Positions 5,335-7,969 of a stretch of 7,969 nucleotides of DNA are shown one piece after another. How positions within the stretch are numbered: the stretch's first letter is position 1; each line of letters begins with the position of its first letter. The DNA comes from Bacteroidetes bacterium UBA4408 (lineage in GTDB: Bacteria > Bacteroidota > Bacteroidia > UBA4408). Position numbers and translations under genes: made by a program. Below the pieces are notes generated by a model. That model did not search any database, was not told the DNA's origin, and saw nothing but the letters and a program-made list of their open reading frames with translations. Location of the stretch: positions 1 to 7,969 of the forward strand of contig DGQS01000059.1 of assembly GCA_002389785.1 (NCBI GenBank), given 5' to 3'.

Positions 5335-6399
5335 ATGAAAAAGTTACTGGTACTGTTAAGTTTAATAAGTATTGTATTTGTTGCCTGCAAAACTGATTTT
5401 GAATTGAATGCTGCATACAAAGAAACCACTGTTATTTACGGTTTGCTCGATCAGTCAAGAAATGTACAGATGATTAAAATAAACAAGGCATTTTTAGGTG
5501 CCGGCGACGCAAATGCCTTTGCACAAAATTCTGATTCTGTAAATTATAATCCTGCAGATTTATCGGTGTATGTTGAAGAACTTAAAAATGGTGCTGTATT
5601 GCGTACCCTTTATTTTCACGATTCGATAATAACCTCTAAAAAGCCGGGCGATTTTACTACTGCAAGGAATATTATTTATGTATCCTACGCCCCATTAGAT
5701 TCAATCGATTTTACAAAAATTTACAAACTGTATGTGGTAAATCTCAAAACCGGAAACATTGCCACGGCCAGTACCGGATTGCTTGAAAAAACAAAGTATA
5801 CCAAGCCTGCGACCAACAATAATTTTATTTCATTTGTAAACAGTCCTTCCAGTCCTAGTACTAACGGAGTATACTCTGATTTGGCAACGGGTTGGACCAC
5901 CAAGCGAAACGCTAGAACCTATCAAACGAATATCCGCTTTTACTACAACGAAAAGGATTTAACCACCAATCTAACTACGCTTAAGTATGTTGACTGGTTG
6001 CAATCGCCTAAAGAATCGGCTTCGCTTAGCGGTGGAGAGAATATTATTCAGAATGTGAGCGGACAAGGATTTTACCAATTGTTGGGTAATGTAATTCCTG
6101 AAGATGCCAATGTAATAAGACATTGCAGTCACTTTGTGTTTACTATGACCACCGGGGCAGATGACCTCAACAATTACATCAATGTTACAGCTCCTTCTGG
6201 AGATTTAAATCAGGATAAGCCTACCTTTACCAATATTGATAACGGCATTGGGATATTTTCGAGCCGAAATAGCTATTCAATGATTAAGTACATTTGCACG
6301 GATACCATTGCCAGTCCACGCTTATGTAACGCTACAACCGTTTCGTTGAAAGAATTAGTGGAAGGAAAGTATACTTATAAGCTTAAATTCCAATACTAG
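5335..6399 (+). CDS. Hypothetical lipoprotein, probably outer-membrane or surface located
   Basis: A 354-residue protein with a lipoprotein signal peptide: basic start MKK, hydrophobic core (4-16) and lipobox 'FVAC' with Cys18 as the lipidated residue. The next residues, KTDFELN, carry Asp and Glu within six positions. This resembles the acidic lipoprotein export signal that sends Bacteroidota lipoproteins to the cell surface. The mature part starts with 'ETTVIYGLLDQSRNVQMIKINKAFLG' (31-56) and is rich in alternating beta-strand patterns, suggesting N-terminal beta-sandwich domains. There are no further membrane segments and only a few cysteines near the C-terminus (264, 321, 329). I do not recognise a defined family. 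The N-terminal layout is loosely like DUF4249-type surface lipoproteins, but I would not assign it. No SusC/TonB receptor gene is adjacent. It is divergent from panB and upstream of dnaK by 153 bp. Confidence 0.8.
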   Translation: MKKLLVLLSLISIVFVACKTDFELNAAYKETTVIYGLLDQSRNVQMIKINKAFLGAGDANAFAQNSDSVNYNPADLSVYVEELKNGAVLRTLYFHDSIITSKKPGDFTTARNIIYVSYAPLDSIDFTKIYKLYVVNLKTGNIATASTGLLEKTKYTKPATNNNFISFVNSPSSPSTNGVYSDLATGWTTKRNARTYQTNIRFYYNEKDLTTNLTTLKYVDWLQSPKESASLSGGENIIQNVSGQGFYQLLGNVIPEDANVIRHCSHFVFTMTTGADDLNNYINVTAPSGDLNQDKPTFTNIDNGIGIFSSRNSYSMIKYICTDTIASPRLCNATTVSLKELVEGKYTYKLKFQY

Positions 6400-6459
6400 T
6401 TTTGCTGTCGTTTTGACATAAACACAATCAGCTTTACTGCGTCTTTTTCAATTTACTGT

Positions 6460-6467
6460 CATATTTG
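6460..6467 (+). promoter_or_regulatory. Candidate -7 element for dnaK
   Basis: CATATTTG matches TAnnTTTG at 5 of the 6 fixed positions, 85 nt before ATG 6553. An exact TAGTTTTG lies further up (6397-6404), across the stop codon of the lipoprotein gene, and TTGACA occurs at 6413-6418. Which of these drives dnaK cannot be decided here. No CIRCE inverted repeat is seen. Confidence 0.3.
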
Positions 6468-6473
6468 CAACAT

Positions 6474-6486
6474 TCCTTTAAAAGGA
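6474..6486 (+). other. Short palindrome in the dnaK leader
   Basis: TCCTTT (6474-6479) and AAAGGA (6481-6486) are reverse complements around one A. As RNA this could make a 5-bp hairpin with a 3-nt loop. It begins 6 nt after the candidate -7 box, near the expected transcript start, and contains the Shine-Dalgarno-like AAAGGA of the small ORF at 6492. Confidence 0.3.
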
Positions 6487-6491
6487 TTGCT

Positions 6492-6527
6492 ATGGCATTA
6501 CTATTGACTAGCGCCCTACGGTTTTAA
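6492..6527 (+). other. Possible 11-codon leader ORF upstream of dnaK
   Basis: ATG 6492 encodes MALLLTSALRF and ends at TAA 6525-6527, 25 nt before the dnaK start. It is preceded at 5 nt by AAAGGA, a good Shine-Dalgarno match that stands out in a window where starts mostly lack one. Translation is unproven and the length allows a chance occurrence. Confidence 0.22.
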
Positions 6528-6552
6528 AAATTAACAATTAATAAACAAACAA

Positions 6553-7969
6553 ATGAGCAAAATAATAGGAATTGACTTAGGAACAACTAACTCCTGTGTT
6601 TCAGTAATGGAAGGTAATGAGCCGGTTGTTATCGCCAACAGCGAAGGTAAAAGAACAACCCCTTCGATTGTTGCATTTATCGAAAACGGAGAACGTAAAG
6701 TGGGTGACCCAGCAAAACGTCAAGCCATTACTAATCCTAAAAAAACAATATATTCAATTAAACGATTCATGGGTGAAACCTATGATAAAGTGACCTCTGA
6801 AATTTCACGCGTTCCTTACGAAGTAACTAAAGGAGAAAATAATACTCCCCGCGTTAATATCGATGGACGTCAATACACCGCGCAAGAAATTTCAGCCATC
6901 GTTTTACAAAAAATGAAAAAAACTGCCGAAGATTATTTAGGCATGGAAGTAAAAGATGCAGTGATTACCGTACCTGCTTACTTTAACGATGCACAGCGTC
7001 AGGCTACTAAAGAAGCAGGAGAAATTGCCGGACTGAATGTAAAGCGTATCATTAACGAACCTACTGCAGCTGCTTTAGCTTATGGTTTAGATAAGAAAAA
7101 CAAAGACATGAAAATTGTGGTGTTCGACTGTGGTGGTGGAACACATGACGTATCGGTGTTGGAATTGGGAGATGGTGTATTTGAAGTAAAATCAACCGAT
7201 GGAGACACACATTTAGGTGGTGACGATTTTGACCAGGTAATTATTGATTGGCTTGCCGAGGAATTTTTGAAAGATGAGCGTATTGATTTACGTAAAGATC
7301 CAATGGCTTTGCAACGTTTGAAAGAAGCTGCCGAAAAAGCTAAAATCGAATTATCAAGTTCGGCAAGTACCGAAATTAACTTGCCTTACATTATGCCGGT
7401 AGACGGCATTCCAAAACACTTGGTTCGTCAGTTGAGCCGTGCAAAATTTGAACAATTGGCCGACAACTTAATTAAACGTACCATCGCTCCATGCGAAAAG
7501 GCCTTGAAAAATGCCGGATACTCAATTGGAGATATTGATGAGGTAATTTTAGTAGGTGGTTCTACCCGAATTCCCGCGATACAGGAAGCTGTTCAGAAGT
7601 TTTTCGGTAAAGCTCCTTCCAAAGGGGTTAATCCGGACGAAGTTGTTGCCCTGGGTGCTGCCATTCAAGGTGGTGTTTTAACCGGTGAAGTAAAAGATGT
7701 GTTGTTGCTTGATGTAACACCGCTTTCATTGGGTATTGAAACTATGGGAGGTGTAATGACCAAATTGATTGAATCAAATACAACCATTCCTTCAAAAAAA
7801 TCAGAAACCTTCTCAACAGCCAGCGACAATCAACCTTCGGTAGAAATTCACATCTTGCAAGGCGAGCGTCCGATGGCAAACCAAAACCGTACTATTGGGC
7901 GATTCCACCTCGATGGTATTCCACCGGCTCCGCGAGGAGTACCTCAAATTGAAGTAACTTTTGATATTG
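6553..7969 (+). CDS. dnaK: Molecular chaperone DnaK (Hsp70), 3' end outside window
   Basis: An open frame of 472 codons from ATG 6553 to the window edge; about 160 residues are missing compared with a usual DnaK of about 635. The nucleotide-binding domain is complete. Phosphate 1 loop 'GIDLGTTNS' is at 6-14, catalytic Lys70 at 'SIKRFMGE', '[11 protein letters not shown]' at 168-178 with Glu169, phosphate 2 loop '[11 protein letters not shown]' at 191-201 with Thr197, and '[10 protein letters not shown]' at 332-341. The conserved linker '[14 protein letters not shown]' (383-396) leads into the substrate-binding beta domain, which is cut off. DnaK folds and protects proteins by ATP-driven cycles with DnaJ and GrpE in the cytoplasm; neither partner gene is in the window. 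In the phosphate 2 loop, Cys193 and His198 replace the Leu and Phe of E. coli DnaK. The start is preceded by an A-rich leader without a Shine-Dalgarno sequence, typical of Bacteroidota. Confidence 0.97.
   Translation, partial: MSKIIGIDLGTTNSCVSVMEGNEPVVIANSEGKRTTPSIVAFIENGERKVGDPAKRQAITNPKKTIYSIKRFMGETYDKVTSEISRVPYEVTKGENNTPRVNIDGRQYTAQEISAIVLQKMKKTAEDYLGMEVKDAVITVPAYFNDAQRQATKEAGEIAGLNVKRIINEPTAAALAYGLDKKNKDMKIVVFDCGGGTHDVSVLELGDGVFEVKSTDGDTHLGGDDFDQVIIDWLAEEFLKDERIDLRKDPMALQRLKEAAEKAKIELSSSASTEINLPYIMPVDGIPKHLVRQLSRAKFEQLADNLIKRTIAPCEKALKNAGYSIGDIDEVILVGGSTRIPAIQEAVQKFFGKAPSKGVNPDEVVALGAAIQGGVLTGEVKDVLLLDVTPLSLGIETMGGVMTKLIESNTTIPSKKSETFSTASDNQPSVEIHILQGERPMANQNRTIGRFHLDGIPPAPRGVPQIEVTFDI

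Noticed and set aside
5721..5903. 60-codon minus-strand open frame inside the lipoprotein gene
   Set aside because: Antisense to a complete lipoprotein gene, with no promoter box or family resemblance.
6397..6418. TAGTTTTG over the lipoprotein stop and TTGACA just after, as the main dnaK promoter
   Set aside because: About 150 bp upstream of dnaK and without a matching partner element at usual spacing; kept only as an alternative in the dnaK promoter entry.

Overview
The window looks like chromosomal DNA from a member of the Bacteroidota. It is AT-rich. Translation starts mostly lack Shine-Dalgarno sequences and follow A-rich leaders. Seven gene starts are preceded by an exact match to the Bacteroidota -7 promoter element TAnnTTTG. 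Two proteins also point to this phylum: a DUF5606-type protein at the left edge, and a lipoprotein whose acidic residues after the lipobox cysteine resemble a surface export signal. No phage, insertion sequence, CRISPR array, tRNA or rRNA was seen. No stretch over 300 bases lacks a gene.

Layout, left to right. (1) Minus strand: the 5' part of a DUF5606 gene running off the left edge, preceded by a small two-helix membrane protein with a K+-channel-like pore loop and an altered filter (379-744). (2) Plus strand: a PF04020 'phage holin 4_2' type membrane protein (869-1225), then a CvfB-type S1 RNA-binding protein (1272-2099). (3) Minus strand: an AlkB-type non-heme diiron membrane monooxygenase (2091-3104) whose stop overlaps the cvfB stop by 9 bp. 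(4) Plus strand: a FAHD1-like acylpyruvase (3245-3856) and a GNAT acetyltransferase (3896-4417). (5) Minus strand: panB of pantothenate synthesis (4425-5240), 7 bp from the GNAT stop. (6) Plus strand: a hypothetical lipoprotein (5335-6399), then dnaK (from 6553), cut by the right edge after 472 codons.

The genes do not form one pathway. They are short independent units alternating between strands, with back-to-back promoters in the divergent gaps (745-868, 3105-3244, 5241-5334) and almost no space at the convergent ends. This is mostly an ordinary housekeeping region, and I do not see a new multi-gene system. The points most worth a second look are the degenerate channel filter, a terminator-like hairpin early in the FAH gene behind a 13-codon leader ORF, an 11-codon leader ORF in the dnaK 5' UTR whose Shine-Dalgarno-like sequence lies in a palindrome, and the AlkB-like enzyme with no visible redox partner.
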